Source: Brachypodium distachyon
Taxonomy: Eukaryota > Streptophyta > Magnoliopsida > Poales > Poaceae
Assembly (NCBI RefSeq): GCF_000005505.3
Contig: NC_016132.3
Span: 33,804,914-33,868,913, forward strand
Direction of reading: 5' to 3'
DNA: 64,000 nt
Shown here: piece after piece, positions 44,293-54,934 of the stretch
Layout: each line of letters opens with the position of its first letter
How positions within the stretch are numbered: the stretch's first letter is position 1
Translations under genes and position numbers: made by a program
The notes under the pieces: generated by a model
Database searches by the model: none
What the model saw: the letters and a program-made list of their open reading frames with translations, nothing else
Told to the model about the DNA's origin: nothing

Positions 44293-46463
44293 CTCACCTA
44301 CAAGAAGAAAGATTCGCCAACAATGAGTGAGGAGGCGAAAAATCTCAAAGAGATTAGCAAGTTCAAGAATCATAGTCCGAAAGGACGCATTAAGCACTCA
44401 TACGCGCGAGAATACGTAGAAGAAACAAAAAGGGGGGAGCCAAGCTCCTTGGGCCGCTCAGCCCACGCAGGTACGGAAAAGAGGCCAAGCCTCCCAGCCT
44501 TCGGCCGGCCCACATGCAAAAAAAAAAAGAGGCCAAGGCTCACAAGCCGACGCCCTCGGCCTGCCCGCGCGCGCAAGAAAGAGGAGGGGGAGCCCCAGCT
44601 CCACAGGCCTCCGGCCCACTGGCTCCCCGGCCCACTCACGTTTGTTGTTACAAAAAAAGAAAAAAGAGAAGGAAGGAGACAGGGTGGGGGGACTGTGCCC
44701 CGCACCCTCCAAGTGTTCGGCGAAATGTCGCGCGCCCGCGCATGCTCGACCGCCGCGCTGCGAGTGCCCGTGCCTTGCCACGCGCGTGCCCCCGTGCGCC
44801 ATGCCGCCGCTGCATCAAGCGCGACCCGCCAACTATTCGGCGCAATGCCGCGCGCCCGTGCTATGACAAAGCCCCCGTGCGCCATGCCGGCACCGTGCCC
44901 CGTGCGCGCCCTCGTGCAGTGTGCCTGCACCGTGTCGGGCATGCCCACGCTGCTCCGTGCGCGCGTGCGGCTATCCTGCGCGCCCCCCGGCCACACGACG
45001 CCCACACTCGTGCACCCGCGCCATGCCGACCAGCTCCAAGACTCGCCCGCGTCCGAAGCGCGCACACCCGTGTCTACAGCATGCAAGCTCAACCCGCGCC
45101 GAAGCTTCGACGGGCCTTGCGCGCACCCGTTGCGCCCAGGCGCCCCAAGGCTTCGTCGCTCCAACCAACCAAGGCACGCGCCGAAGGCACTCGACGAAAT
45201 GCCTGAAAGGCCTTCCTATGCCCAAGGATACCAAAGCCGGCGTGGCGTTGCCCCTCTCACCTCCACATGAGCAAGGAAGGCTCGGCCGGCAACGATGGTC
45301 TCCCGGGAAGACTTCAAGGCACGACCTACACCTCGCTCCGAGCGGCCTCGCCCGCGCACCTCGTCCCCACGAAGCCTCAACGACAATGAGCTTCCGCGGT
45401 GGCCCCTCAACTGCCAAGACCACCTCCGTCGTGACCAAGAAGTGGCTAATGCCTCTGTGAGGTGCCCTAGAACACCAAGTCCCGAAGAAATTTCGGGCGC
45501 CGCCGAACGAGGCTTCGGCGCCGGAAAGATCAAACAAGGCCGGTGTGGAGCTCCCCCATGAACCCCTGGTGCCATTTTATAGGCCTCAAGGGCGTCCTTG
45601 GCGTCTGGGCCGGCCAACCCGAGGTCGACACCTCGCCGTCCTTGGTCACTGTGCAACAAGACAAGAAAGGGAGAAGAATGGGCAAGGGGAGCATCCCCTT
45701 TCCCAAAAGCGGGCTAGCCTGGCCGTAGGAGGGCGCCTCCCTCGCGGGCCCGACGTCCTGACCGCGCGGGCATCACCAGCGGTGACGACCGCCGCCTGCG
45801 AAAGCAAAAGGAGAGGCAACGGTCCCTCCTCCCCCGTACAGAGGAAGAAGATGACCGAGGGCTAGCCGATCTAGGGCGCCCCCCTGCCCACGACAAGTGA
45901 AATCTGAACCAGTATCGGGCCCTGCTGGGCCTTGGCCCAACAGCGGCCCAAGAAACCGGCCTGTGCAAAAAAAAGGGGAGACCTGCATGCCCGAAGACGA
46001 CCCAGGTGCCGGCCCAATTCGCGCCCGCGCGCGCGAGGCCGGCCCAACCGGCCCGCGCGGCCGGCTGGGTTCGGGAAAGTCACAAAAAAGCCCAGGATTT
46101 TGGGAAAATTGCCAATAAGACCTTGGAAATATTGGGGAGGCCCACAGGGCCCCTGATTTTTTGCAAAAAAGTCCTGTGGGACACCGGATTTCTTGCATAG
46201 AGGCTCGTAGGGACCCGGTTTTTGCTGAAATACCCCCCGAAGACTTATTTCTCGTAAAGAATATCACCGTAGGCATGGAATTTCCCCGAAACAACTCCAA
46301 GGCTACTATTCTCTGCAAGAAAGCTACCGAGTACCTTTGTTCCTCACAAGGAAGCTTGCAAGGGAATTCACCAAAGACACCATCATAAGTACGGGAACAA
46401 GAAAAGGACTCCAGAGTCTCGCATCGAAGGTTGAACCGAAGGCATTCTCAATGCCTCCAGATC
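44293..46463. other. Leader and promoter region of the antisense gene in element B
   Basis: Very GC-rich at 44500-45200 with repeated GTGCGC/CATGCCG-like words; open frames on both strands are composition effects. No coding domain recognised. The minus-strand TATA box at 45574-45581 suggests that this is 5' leader plus an intron of the antisense gene. Confidence 0.5.
45574..45581 (-). promoter_or_regulatory. Candidate TATA box for the antisense gene of element B
   Basis: On the minus strand CCTATAAAATGGCACC is a well-formed plant TATA context, 1.3 kb upstream of the first ATG. The intervening leader would need at least one intron, ending at the acceptor near 44298. Confidence 0.45.
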
Positions 46464-46474
46464 AAGGGGGCTAC
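46464..46474 (+). other. Polypurine tract of element B
   Basis: AAGGGGGCTAC ends exactly at the start of the 3' LTR. The same GGGGGCTAC motif precedes the 3' LTR of element A. Confidence 0.72.
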
Positions 46475-47255
46475 TGTTGTAGTAAAATAAAACCCTTATA
46501 TGGGCCGGGCCATAAATCCTACGTGGCAACGACTAGGTCAATATTTCCCAATGTGAGTCAAGGCGTCAACGTGGCGTGGTCAATCCTACATGGCAAAGAA
46601 AGACAAAGGTGTGGGGAGGGGACCCTTGGTCCATGATGGACCATGGACCAACCCCTACATTCCACACTTGGTGCACACAAAAGCTATGGACCAAGGAGTT
46701 ACTTTACCATTTTACTCCCACTTTTCTCTCTCCCTCAAGGGTAGCCATGGTCTTTTGTCATGGATCCTAGGCTATAAATACCCCCCCATGGGGCATGTAC
46801 CATTCACTCTCAACTTGAATAAACTCAAGGAGAGAGGGCTAGAGAGCCTCTTTGAGAGGAACTCTAGTTTCGGGATCTCGGGAAGCCTCATTCGGCCCGA
46901 GCCCGCAGGAGAGGAATCGGGTTAGAGTCCTAAGGGTATGTCGACCTCGCTACTTGCGAAGGCTCGCTCGGCCCAAGTACGAGGCGGCCCCTTTCGACCT
47001 CTCGCTAAGTGATTCGAAGAGTCTCGATCGATCCGAAACACTTTGGCTAACGATTTTCTCGAAGCCTCTCCTAACATAGGACTAGGTCGCATCCGCAGGG
47101 TCGACCGAACCTATTCAAAAAATATCGACGTGTAACCTTGTCCAAGTGTTCGGCGGCCTTCGCTATAAGACCGGCATACACACCTACTTTTATACCGCAC
47201 TTGTGCCATCGAACATTGGTACCCCTTACTCTAATTGTTGTCGAGAACAACAACA
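46475..47255 (+). repeat. 3' LTR of element B
   Basis: 781 bp with TATAAATA at 46773-46780. Its ends match the 5' LTR. Confidence 0.92.
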
Positions 47256-47606
47256 AAATATATACATCACGAAGTGTTATCCGTGCCCTCGTCGGCGTAC
47301 TTTTTCATCTTAGCACTTTAGTAGAATTCGGGATAAGTAATTTTGGATTTGGGGGTTTTCTAATTCGGTCGGACGGGTTTTGTGCTGAGGGAGGAGCAGC
47401 CAAAAGAAAAAAAGAATCATGTTTTTTTAGAATCGCCAAAAGAAAAAAAATCCTGTTTTTTTAGGGGTCTTGCCGCTTGGTTGGCCGCTGGGAATGGAAC
47501 AGTTGGATCGATCGGAAACGATCTCGTGGAGGGGCAAGCTTTTGTCTCGTGCTCTCCGTCGTATTCAGGCCCAAGACCCAACCTCTCAAGTAAACAGAAG
47601 ATGCTA

Positions 47607-47808
47607 CTCCCTCTTCCGATGCATAATGTTGTACTTCTTCCGTCGAGCAAAGGATGTCTCAATTTTGACTAATTTGAATGGATCTATACACTAAGTCATG
47701 TCTGGATACATCCAAATTTTAACAAATTTGAGACATCTTCTATTGAACGGAGGGAGTACTAAATCTGAGACACTTATTAGGCGCTCACTTATTATGGATC
47801 AGAGGAAG
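47607..47808. mobile_element. Stowaway MITE interrupted by another Stowaway
   Basis: CTCCCTCTTCCGATGCATAA at the left pairs with inverted TTATGGATCAGAGGAAG at the right, with TA at 47605-47606 and 47809-47810. The 123-bp Stowaway at 47634-47756 lies within, leaving an outer element of about 79 bp. Confidence 0.7.
47634..47756. mobile_element. Stowaway MITE, nested
   Basis: CTTCTTCCGTCGAGCAAAGG and inverted GAACGGAGGGAG termini, TA at 47632-47633 and 47757-47758. Same subfamily as 6463-6584, by the internal GATGTCTCAATTTTGAC and GAGACATCTTCTATTG blocks. Confidence 0.82.
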
Positions 47809-47810
47809 TA

Positions 47811-48147
47811 AGTGTTAACAGATGAGTACAAATAGGGCCAGTTTGTTGGGCCCCTTGGAATTGAACAGCGAGATCGATCGGTAGGAGGGGCACGACGCAT
47901 CGCTTCTGCAAAAATGGATCGGAAGCTTCGTCATGTAGGGCACGCGCTCATCCATAGAGAACAATCTGCCGCAGGCGAATGCCGGAGCTCCGGCAGGCGG
48001 CCGTGCGGAGCCCGGGCACCCTAGTGCCTCCATGGTAAATCCGACAATGGTCATGACAGAACGAAAGACTGGAACTGGAATTTCAGGTAGCAAAGTTATC
48101 TCACTAAAGTTCAGTTTTCATATTTTTGGGACCGAATCAAAAAAACT
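47811..48147. other. Intergenic, no gene seen
   Basis: No domain or terminus recognised between the nested Stowaways and MULE-3. Confidence 0.4.
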
Positions 48148-48570
48148 CTAAAATTAGAGTAAACTTCAGAAAACCACACTTTTCTAGCCACTTGTCTCAC
48201 AGAACCACACTTGTTGCTAATTTGTTCGATGTGCCACAATCATTCGGGCAAAGTGTAACGACGAGCACAAAACTAACATAATTAGCGATTTTGATGGGAT
48301 TCTCGACAGGTGGGGCCCACTTGTCAGGCGAAAAGTTCGGGTCCAACCCGACCCAATAATGGATCCGTCTTCTTCCCCTTTCCTAGACCTCGCTCTATCT
48401 CTTCCCATCGCTGGTGACCTATGAGCGGGGGCGGCGGTGCCTGGGCTGGTCGGAAGAATTGGCGATTGCAGCTGTAGCGGAACGTGGCCGGCCGGGTTGG
48501 AGACGGGGGCACCGAGCCGCAACGCGGTGCAGGGTGGGTTGGAGGCGGCGGACGCTGATCCGATGGCCTC

Positions 48571-48612
<42 letters not shown>

Positions 48613-49266
48613 GCAGAGCCACGCCCTTTGTGCTCGTGGAGCCGATGGCATGCTGATCCGAACACACACACACACACACACAGAGGGAGAGAGAGAGTTG
48701 CAGCAACCGTGGAGCCGATGGCATCCCTTCGTGCTCGTGGAGCCGAAGACGCACGGGTAGCAGCCTCGCCGAGGCCAGCACCGACCACGCCCATGGCCAT
48801 GGCCATGGCAGCGTGTACCCCACCGCGCGAGCTCAGGCAGCAAGAGGTGGGGAGCGTCGGGAGGCCGGCGGCGGGGCACGCGAGGCGGCAGGAGGCGAGG
48901 CGTGTGCGGGCGGAGGCCCGCGCGATGCAACCGGAGATTGGGTGCGCGGGGGCGGAGGCCGGAACTGATTCGCGCGAGACAGCAGGCGGTGCGCCCGTGG
49001 ACGGAGCGTCGTCGCACGCTGGTGTGCTCCTGGTAGGAAAGAAGGCCGGAGGAAGAAGAAAGAGCTCTCGGATCAGGTCGGATTGTTTCCAGGTGGGCTC
49101 CATCCGTCAGAAATCACGTCAAATCGCTAACTCATGGTGTTTTGGGCTCGTTGTTACACTTTGCCCGAATGATTGTGACACAGCGGACAAATTAGTAACA
49201 AGTGCGGTCCTGTGAGACAACTAGCTAGAAAAGTGTGATTTTCTGAAATTTACTCATAAAATTACA
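48148..49266. mobile_element. Mutator-like element with microsatellite-bearing GC-rich cargo (MULE-3)
   Basis: Long inverted termini, about 190 bp, run from 48148 and from 49266. Shared blocks include CACACTTTTCTAGC, TTGTCTCACAG, CACAATCATTCGGGCAAAGT and GTAAC.ACGAGC. The interior is GC-rich and holds a (GA)n run at 48575-48610 and a (CA)n run at 48662-48682. No transposase and no recognisable captured gene. Target duplications were not identified. Confidence 0.78.
48575..48682. repeat. GA and CA microsatellites inside MULE-3
   Basis: An 18-unit GA tract (48575-48610) is followed, about 50 bp on, by a CA tract of about 10 units. A shorter GA tract sits at the matching place in the partial copy (49526-49540). 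Confidence 0.85.
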
Positions 49267-49316
49267 AGACCAGTCATGACCTAATGACCCGCTCATTCAA
49301 TTGTGTCACATGTTAT

Positions 49317-49995
49317 AATGGATCCGTCTTCCCCTTTCCTAGACCTCGCTCTCTCTCTTCCCATTGCTGGTGACCTATGAGCGGGGGTGGCAGTGCCTGG
49401 GCTGGTCGGAGGAATTGGTGATTGTAGCTGTAGCGGAACGTGGCCGGCCGGGTTGGAGAGGGAGAGAGAGACGCCCTAGAGAGAGAGAGCCACACCCTTC
49501 GTGCTCATGGCGCCGATGGCATGCAGAGAGAGAGAGAGAGAGTTGCAGTAGCCGTGGAGCCGATGGCATCCCTTCGTGCTCGTGGAGCCGAAGACGCACG
49601 GTAGCACCCTCGCCGAGGCCAGCACCGGCCACGCCCTTGGCCATGGCCACGGCGGCGCTTACGCTCAGGCAACAGGAAGTGGGGCGCGCGGGGAGGCCAA
49701 CGGCGGGGCACGCGAGGCAGCAGGAGGTGAGGCACGCGCGGGCGGAAGCCATCGGCGGGGCGCGCGGCAGCGGAGGCCGAAACCGATCCGCGCGAGGCAA
49801 CAGGCAGGGCGGCCGCGGACGGAGGCGGGCAGCGGGCCACGCGAGGTAGTAGGCGGGCGCCGTCGCACGCATGAGTGCTCCTGGTGGGGAAGATAGCCAG
49901 ACGAAGAAGAAGAGTTCTTGGGGCGGATCGGATTGTTTCCAGGTGGGCTCTATCCGTCGCGGACAAATTAGCAACAAGTGCGGTCCCGTGAGACA
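49317..49995. mobile_element. Partial tandem copy of MULE-3
   Basis: AATGGATCCGTCTTC, CTTTCCTAGACCTCGCTCT, GTGACCTATGAGCGGGGG and GATGGCATCCCTTCGTGCTC recur in the same order as in 48357-49220. It lacks the left inverted terminus and most of the right one. Unequal exchange or partial duplication is likely. Confidence 0.75.
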
Positions 49996-51630
49996 AGCGG
50001 CTAGAAAAATTTGTTTTTAGGAAAACCATATTTTTAACTATTATGTTTTTAAATCACCGTCGATTTTGGGATACATGTCACTCCGAACACTAATCCTGCG
50101 GTTGAGCACGAATTGACAGCAAACATGACAATGCGGCCCACTTGTCGGATCCAACGTGGTGCCACATCAGCACTCAGCAGACAACCCACGACTGGTCCTC
50201 TTCACCGACCTGTGCTCGGCATTGCCGGCGAACAAGGAAGAGGCGGCGAAGGCGGGGCTGCGGGACTGTGGCGGCGACTGCAACTCTCCCGCCCCCGCAG
50301 CGCTCTCCCCTCTCACCCCTCTATTTGTCCCCTGCTCTTCTTCTCCCCAAGTTTTTCTCTCCCTCTCTGCTCTCACTCCGCGACCGTGTCGAGCTCCTCC
50401 GGCCGCTCCCTGTCGATTCGGCCGCCCCCAAGACCCCTGACCCCACCGCAGCCCCACGTACCCGCAGCCAGACCATGTGGACCCCGCCTTGCGCCCGAAT
50501 CAGCCGAGCCGCGGGCTTCTTCTCCGCCTCCGGCGGGAAACGCACCCGCCCCCACGAGCTTGTTCCGGCCTCGCCCTCGCCTCTCCACCTCCCTCTGGAG
50601 CTGCGCGTCGACGCCCCGAGAGCACCGGTTCCCCCGCCCGCATCTCCCGCTTGCCGAAGCCGCCCCGCGTCGGAAGCCGTCCCCGACCGCCGCCCCTCGT
50701 CGTCACGGCCTTATCCAGCGACGGATACGCAGTGCCGCCGCCGCCATCGGCCTCCCCGTGCCGGCGCGCACCAGGAAAGCACCCCGACGCGCCTCTCCGT
50801 GCCTCGGAATGCTGGGCCGGCCGCCATCTTCCCCAACTCCGGCGACGGTTACATCGGCGACCGGGAAGGGGCTCCAAGGCGGCGGCGCTCAGATTCGCGT
50901 CGGCATCAAGGAGATGTGGGCGATGACTCGGGGTAGCCAGTAGCGCGGTGATCCTCTCGCGCGTAGCACAACAGCGCGGGGCAGCAATAGGGGCGGCGCA
51001 ACTCTCGCTGGAGTTGGAGCAGGGGAGGTGGCTCGGTGGGGAAAGAAGAGCAGGAGAGGAATCTGTCGGGCCAGAGGACGGGAGGCACTGCCACGAGGTC
51101 GACCAACGATGGGGATTCCTGGTGGTGGCGAGTGTAGGCCGTGATTCCTGCAAGGTCCAAGAAGATCGATAGATTGAATCGATTCTTTTTTCTTCCTTTG
51201 TTCCCGCGTGATTCTTTTGGGAGAGTTAGGTGAATCAGAGTAGCAGAGTATGCCCACAAATTGATCCCTTCCTTTCTCCCTTGACGATAGATTCCGGGAT
51301 GGTGCGGTGGCGAGATTTCCAACAGAGCAGGATTTTGGCCGTCATCAACCATGAGCTTGTGAGGCCCTCCGCCGTGTCAGCCGACGACTCTCCGCATCAT
51401 CAAGCAGCTCGGTCCCGCGTGGCGCTCCGACATTCCGACTTGTCCAACCTGACGCTACGGTGGCACCAACATGTGGGCGCTCTTGTCAGGTTTTGCATCA
51501 AAACACTCTTAACTAGTTAATAAGTGTGTGGGAGTACCTCGGTGCACAAAAATGATGAAAATTTATAAAAAAAAGAAAAGGATAGTTTTTCTAAGATGTT
51601 TACTGAATATGACGGTTTTGCGTAATTTTC
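49996..51630. mobile_element. Mutator-like element with GC-rich cargo (MULE-2), related to MULE-1
   Basis: The right terminus (about 51480-51630), inverted, matches the left terminus of MULE-1 (TACTCCC.C..ACTTATTAACTAG, AGTGTTTTGATGCAAAACCTGACAAGAG). The left terminus (50000-50140) matches the MULE-1 right end (GATTTTGGGATACATGTCAC). So the same family inserted twice, with different cargo. The interior is a 1.2-kb CpG-rich block with long overlapping open frames on both strands and no recognisable domain. The left boundary abuts the MULE-3 copy and may be truncated. Confidence 0.72.
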
Positions 51631-51636
51631 TTTTTT

Positions 51637-51720
51637 CTGAAATTACTCCTAAAATTACAAAACTATTCATGACTTTCTCTTTTCTGAAATTACTCCTAAA
51701 ATTACAAAACTATTCATGAC
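51637..51720. repeat. 47-bp tandem duplication at the end of MULE-2
   Basis: CTGAAATTACTCCTAAAATT plus ACAAAACTATTCATGAC occurs twice with a 47-bp period. The segment after it (CTAGTGACCCGCTCATGCAATTG) matches the sequence after MULE-3 near 49277. Confidence 0.85.
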
Positions 51721-51981
51721 CTAGTGACCCGCTCATGCAATTGCATCACATCTTGTATTGGCATTGCTTTCGTCAAACATCATTCCCGAACACATCGTCA
51801 GATAAAAAAAAACTGATTTCATGATCACTATCAACAAACCGGCACGGAGTATTTTTTATATATATGTATACTCCAAACGTGTCTCTACCCAAAAAACAAA
51901 AGTACATACATACTCTGAACCGGGGCCAGCTACCTACAGGCCCGGCCCAGACCCACAGCCCGCCCGCAGGTCGATCCAGGC

Positions 51982-52224
51982 TCAGTCCGACAGGTCGTGC
52001 TCGTTCCAGCACAGGAGCATGGAGACGCACCGCCGCAGGATGTAGAGCCTCGTCCGCTGCTGCTTCAGCACGGTGTAGCACCGCCGCCGGAGCCCGCATC
52101 CGGCGGCGGCGTGCTTCCTCCGCCGCGGGGTCGACGGCGCGCCGCCGTCGTCGGCATCGGCCTGCGTGGACAAGTGGTGGTACGAGGAGCAGACGGACGC
52201 CGACGCGGAAGCAGCTAGCTCCAT
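51982..52224 (-). CDS. DVL/ROTUNDIFOLIA4-type small polypeptide
   Basis: 80 residues in a single exon; the ATG at 52224 is the first in frame. The C-terminal third carries the family signature: a Cys/Arg-rich lead-in (CGLRRRCYTVLKQQR) and then the core TRLYILRRCVSMLLCW, ending in a short acidic tail. The N-terminal half is Ser/Ala-rich and unconserved, as is normal. DVL/RTFL peptides sit at the plasma membrane and, when overproduced in Arabidopsis, restrict cell proliferation along organ axes. A CTATAATAAC TATA-like motif lies about 135 bp upstream. The gene sits between Mutator-like debris and a MITE cluster and is intact. The family call rests on the core motif and is firm; which member it is cannot be said. 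Confidence 0.9.
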   Translation of the reverse strand: MELAASASASVCSSYHHLSTQADADDGGAPSTPRRRKHAAAGCGLRRRCYTVLKQQRTRLYILRRCVSMLLCWNEHDLSD

Positions 52225-52352
52225 GGACGCGATTGCGAAGGCCAAGAAGAAGAACGGACAACAACAACAGCTGCAACAGGAGAGCAGAGCAGAGGACTTT
52301 GGGTAGAGAAGTTGAGATAGCGTTGTGCGGCGAACCTGGAAATGGCGCCTCT

Positions 52353-52362
52353 GTTATTATAG
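52353..52362 (-). promoter_or_regulatory. Possible TATA box of the DVL gene
   Basis: CTATAATAAC on the minus strand, 129 bp upstream of the ATG. It is imperfect and lies in an otherwise GC-rich stretch. Confidence 0.4.
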
Positions 52363-52369
52363 GGAGCCC

Positions 52370-53237
52370 GGCCCGGTCAGACGGCTTTGGGCCCACATAT
52401 GACCGTGATGGCTCATTATTGAAAAGCCGACATTGGCAGCGGGAAATGACCGTTCTACCCTTGATTATGTTGCAATTCCCTAATATTAAGAACACCTCGA
52501 CGGATTTGTCTCTTACTCTTTGTTGTTTGAAAAATAATAGTGCATCTGCTCTTTCTGCTGCTGGTCACTAATCTCTGGATGCTCCTGTCATTTGGAATTC
52601 ATGATCCGATTAGAATACTGCAATGATTTGGTGACGCTTGTCTGCACTAGTATATTACTCCCTCCGTATAGTACAAACATGATTAACAATTAGTGCGGTA
52701 GCTAGCTAAGCTAATGGTGACGTTCCGTTGGTACGTGGAGTCGTGGATGGATTAGAAAAAAACGGGCTCCTGACTCGGATCTGATGCAAGGACATGACTA
52801 TTATAAAAGGGAAAATGTGGTTACATCACCAATCACCACTCAAGTTGGACATTATGCAGTGTTACGTAGGATTAGAATAGGAAAAAGAGCTGGGACACAC
52901 AAGGCGCTCTGTCACTCAATTATAAGGTGACGACATAAACTTGGTCGCCAGCTGGAAGGCGATATATAAATCAAGCTTTGGTTCGGCTTGCACTGCAGGA
53001 TTTGCGTCCTAATCTTCTGGGGAACGGCTGCCTGTTTCGGTTAAGGATTTGGTGGACAAGCCTGATCCATGACCGAGGATCTTGTGCTTAAAAGAAGAGC
53101 TTGCTTCCTTGGTTACACTTGTCCCGGGAGATTTGGAATAAGGGTAATATATGCGCGCGAGGGTTCTTGGCAAAAATCAACTAATTTGCCATGATCATCA
53201 TCGTTGCAAAAAATGAAGAGAGAAATGGCAAAACTGA
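52370..53237. other. Upstream flank of the DVL gene, intergenic
   Basis: No gene seen. A single unpaired Stowaway terminus (CTCCCTCCG) lies near 52659. Confidence 0.4.
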
Positions 53238-54344
53238 GGGCTTCTTTGGATCATAGGAATCCAAAAACATAGGAATAGAAAAAATGTAAGATTGAAATGT
53301 CATCACATATGTTGAAAACTACAGGAATAAAAAACATAAGAATTACTTAAAAGAAGTGCTTGGGTGATACATAAGAAAAACACGGGATTTTTTTTGGGGG
53401 GAAACGACGGTCGATCCCCGTCATTCGATTAGAAGAAAGCGAGCTGTACAGAACAATCCAAGGAGGATCCCTAGAAATAAGGAAAAGAAAATAAAAAATT
53501 GCAGAGAAAAGGGCATAATCTTCCGGATCCGCCGAACACGCACGAATCCACACACGGATGTCCTCCCAAATGAGGAGGGCCACCCCTAGGGCCTGCATCG
53601 CGGCCCCCTTGAAGATGCGCCTATTGCGCTCCTTCCAAACACCCCACCAAGTGTAGACGAGCTTGCCACTAATGGCCCGCTTCACTCCATTGGAATGCCC
53701 ATGGATGAGGGCATCCCAGAAAGCATCAACGGATGGAGCGGAGGGAGGAGCCCGAGGGGTGAGGTCGCCCCAGGCTTGGATTAGGGCCCACACCTCCTTC
53801 GTGAAGGAGCATTCCCGGCAAAGGTGGGCAATGGACTCTGGATGAATGCGGCATAACTGGCAAATGGGGTGTGGGGCCACCCTCTAGCGGCCAAGTTGTC
53901 GGCCGTCAGAATCTTGCCATGTAGCACCGTCGAAGCGAAGAAACAGACCTTCGGCTCTGCCTGAGCCCGCCAGACCTTTTGGACGTCACGAAGGGGGGAA
54001 AGGAGCCATGGAATTGGGCCTTGTATGTCGAGGCCGCCGAGTAGGCCCCTGAGGCGCTCCACTTCCAGGTGACGGAGTCGTTTGTGTCGGAGAGGGTGAT
54101 CCCGCGCAGGATGTTCCAAAGCTCCACAAAGGCTGTCATCTGCTGAGGCGAGGAGATGCGAAGGAGAGAGCAGATCAATTATATGGAGAGAGGAGAGAGG
54201 AGAGAGATAGAAAGAAGTTGCATTGAAACTTTCAAAGGAAAACTTCTAAGAGGTTAGACCTCATGCTTAGATTTCTACAAAATTTGGAGGAAAACTTCCT
54301 ATCCTATGAAATTCCGTTGGTGTCAATCCTATGATCCAAAGGCT
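53238..54344. mobile_element. Harbinger-like MITE split by a truncated LINE
   Basis: GGGCTTCTTTGGATCATAGG at the left pairs with the inverted right end AGCCTTTGGATCATAGG. The internal remnants (ATAGGAAT, CATAAGAATT and AATTTGGAGG) are AT-rich, as in these MITEs. About 790 bp of LINE sequence (53388-54180) occupy the middle. No 3-bp TTA/TAA duplication is clear. Confidence 0.62.
53388..54180 (-). mobile_element. 5'-truncated LINE fragment (zf-RVT region)
   Basis: On the minus strand it encodes, with one frame change near 53880-53900, the LINE C-terminal region: FVELWNILRGITL..SVTWKWSASGAYSAA and a zinc-binding block CQLCRIHPESIAHLCREC. This parallels CQLCRIHPETASHIFLNC in the LINE at 29594-32523, so they are related families. 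The T-run at 53388-53396 is the poly(A) tail. All of the reverse transcriptase is missing. I found no target duplication. Confidence 0.8.
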
Positions 54345-54349
54345 ATGTA

Positions 54350-54667
54350 CTACCTTCGTCAGTGGCGGACCCAAGTTTTCAACATTGGGGTGAAAACAAT
54401 GTATTTTCAATATTGGGTGGGGCAAATACATTGCAATCCTATTTTTTCCTAATATTTTTATAGTTTTTACTTATGATATAAAAAGATATTCAAATTTATT
54501 GGGTGGGGTGGACCCAACCCAATCACCCGGCTGGGTCCGCCCCTGACCTCCGTCCACCAAAGGATGTCTCAACTTTGACTAAATTTGAATGCATCTATAC
54601 ACTAAGTCACGTCTAGATACATCCAAGTTTTGACAAACTTGAGACATCTTTTGTTGGACGGAGGGAG
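54350..54667. mobile_element. Stowaway MITE split by a hAT-like MITE
   Basis: The left tip CTACCTTCGT is separated from the rest (ACCTCCGTCCACCAAAGG...TTGGACGGAGGGAG) by the insertion at 54360-54545. TA flanks at 54348-54349 and 54668-54669. Without the insert and its duplication it would be about 124 bp, the same size as its relatives at 6463 and 47634. Confidence 0.78.
54360..54545. mobile_element. hAT-like MITE with 8-bp target duplication
   Basis: Ends CAGTGGCGGACCCA and, inverted, CAGGGGCGGACCCA. Flanks ACCTTCGT (54352-54359) and ACCTCCGT (54546-54553) differ at one base. It is 186 bp and AT-rich inside, with no coding capacity. Confidence 0.8.
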
Positions 54668-54934
54668 TATAAGAATTATTTCTTAGGCCTTATTTGATGT
54701 TAGTGTATTTTTTTAGTTACTAGTGTTTTGGTATTTAGGGGGTTTTGGGTGTTCACCCAAAACACTCAAAAATCCAAAACACTAGTTTGAGAAGTGTTTT
54801 AATTTGGTACAAAAATTGAGTGTTTTGTTGGGGAAACTAGGGATAATCCCCTCCAAACCCTTCCTACCGAACAACCATTTGAAATTTGTAGTGTTTTTTT
54901 CATTTTGGAGTGGTTTATACATTAGAAAACATCT

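Larger units (their letters stand above)
36213..47255 (+). mobile_element. LTR retrotransposon element B (Gypsy, Tat-like), with target duplication AAATA
   Basis: LTRs at 36213-37047 (835 bp) and 46475-47255 (781 bp) begin TGTTGT and end ACAACA. The 5-bp AAATA is present exactly at 36208-36212 and 47256-47260. A primer site follows the left LTR and a polypurine tract precedes the right one, so the element is on the plus strand. Coding order: gag, protease, reverse transcriptase, then a jump straight to the polyprotein C-terminus. The next 5.9 kb hold a decayed antisense gene and GC-rich leader sequence. The LTRs differ by many substitutions and indels, so it is visibly older than element A. 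The RT motif CVDFTDLNKACPK is typical of the Tat lineage. Confidence 0.94.

Noticed and set aside
44128..45270. 380-residue plus-strand frame in element B
   Set aside because: Overlaps the opposite-strand accessory gene at its start and then runs through GC-rich repeats; Arg/Pro/Ala-rich with no domain.
48217..49017. 266-residue frame on the minus strand inside MULE-3
   Set aside because: It translates the GA and CA microsatellites and Arg/Pro-rich filler; no domain.
50113..50943. Several overlapping frames of 150-276 residues in MULE-2
   Set aside because: All frames of a GC-rich block are open; composition artefact, no conserved motif.
51773..52495. 240-residue minus-strand frame overlapping the DVL gene
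   Set aside because: The DVL core motif lies in a different frame with its own ATG; the longer frame is Arg/Ala-rich and lacks any domain.
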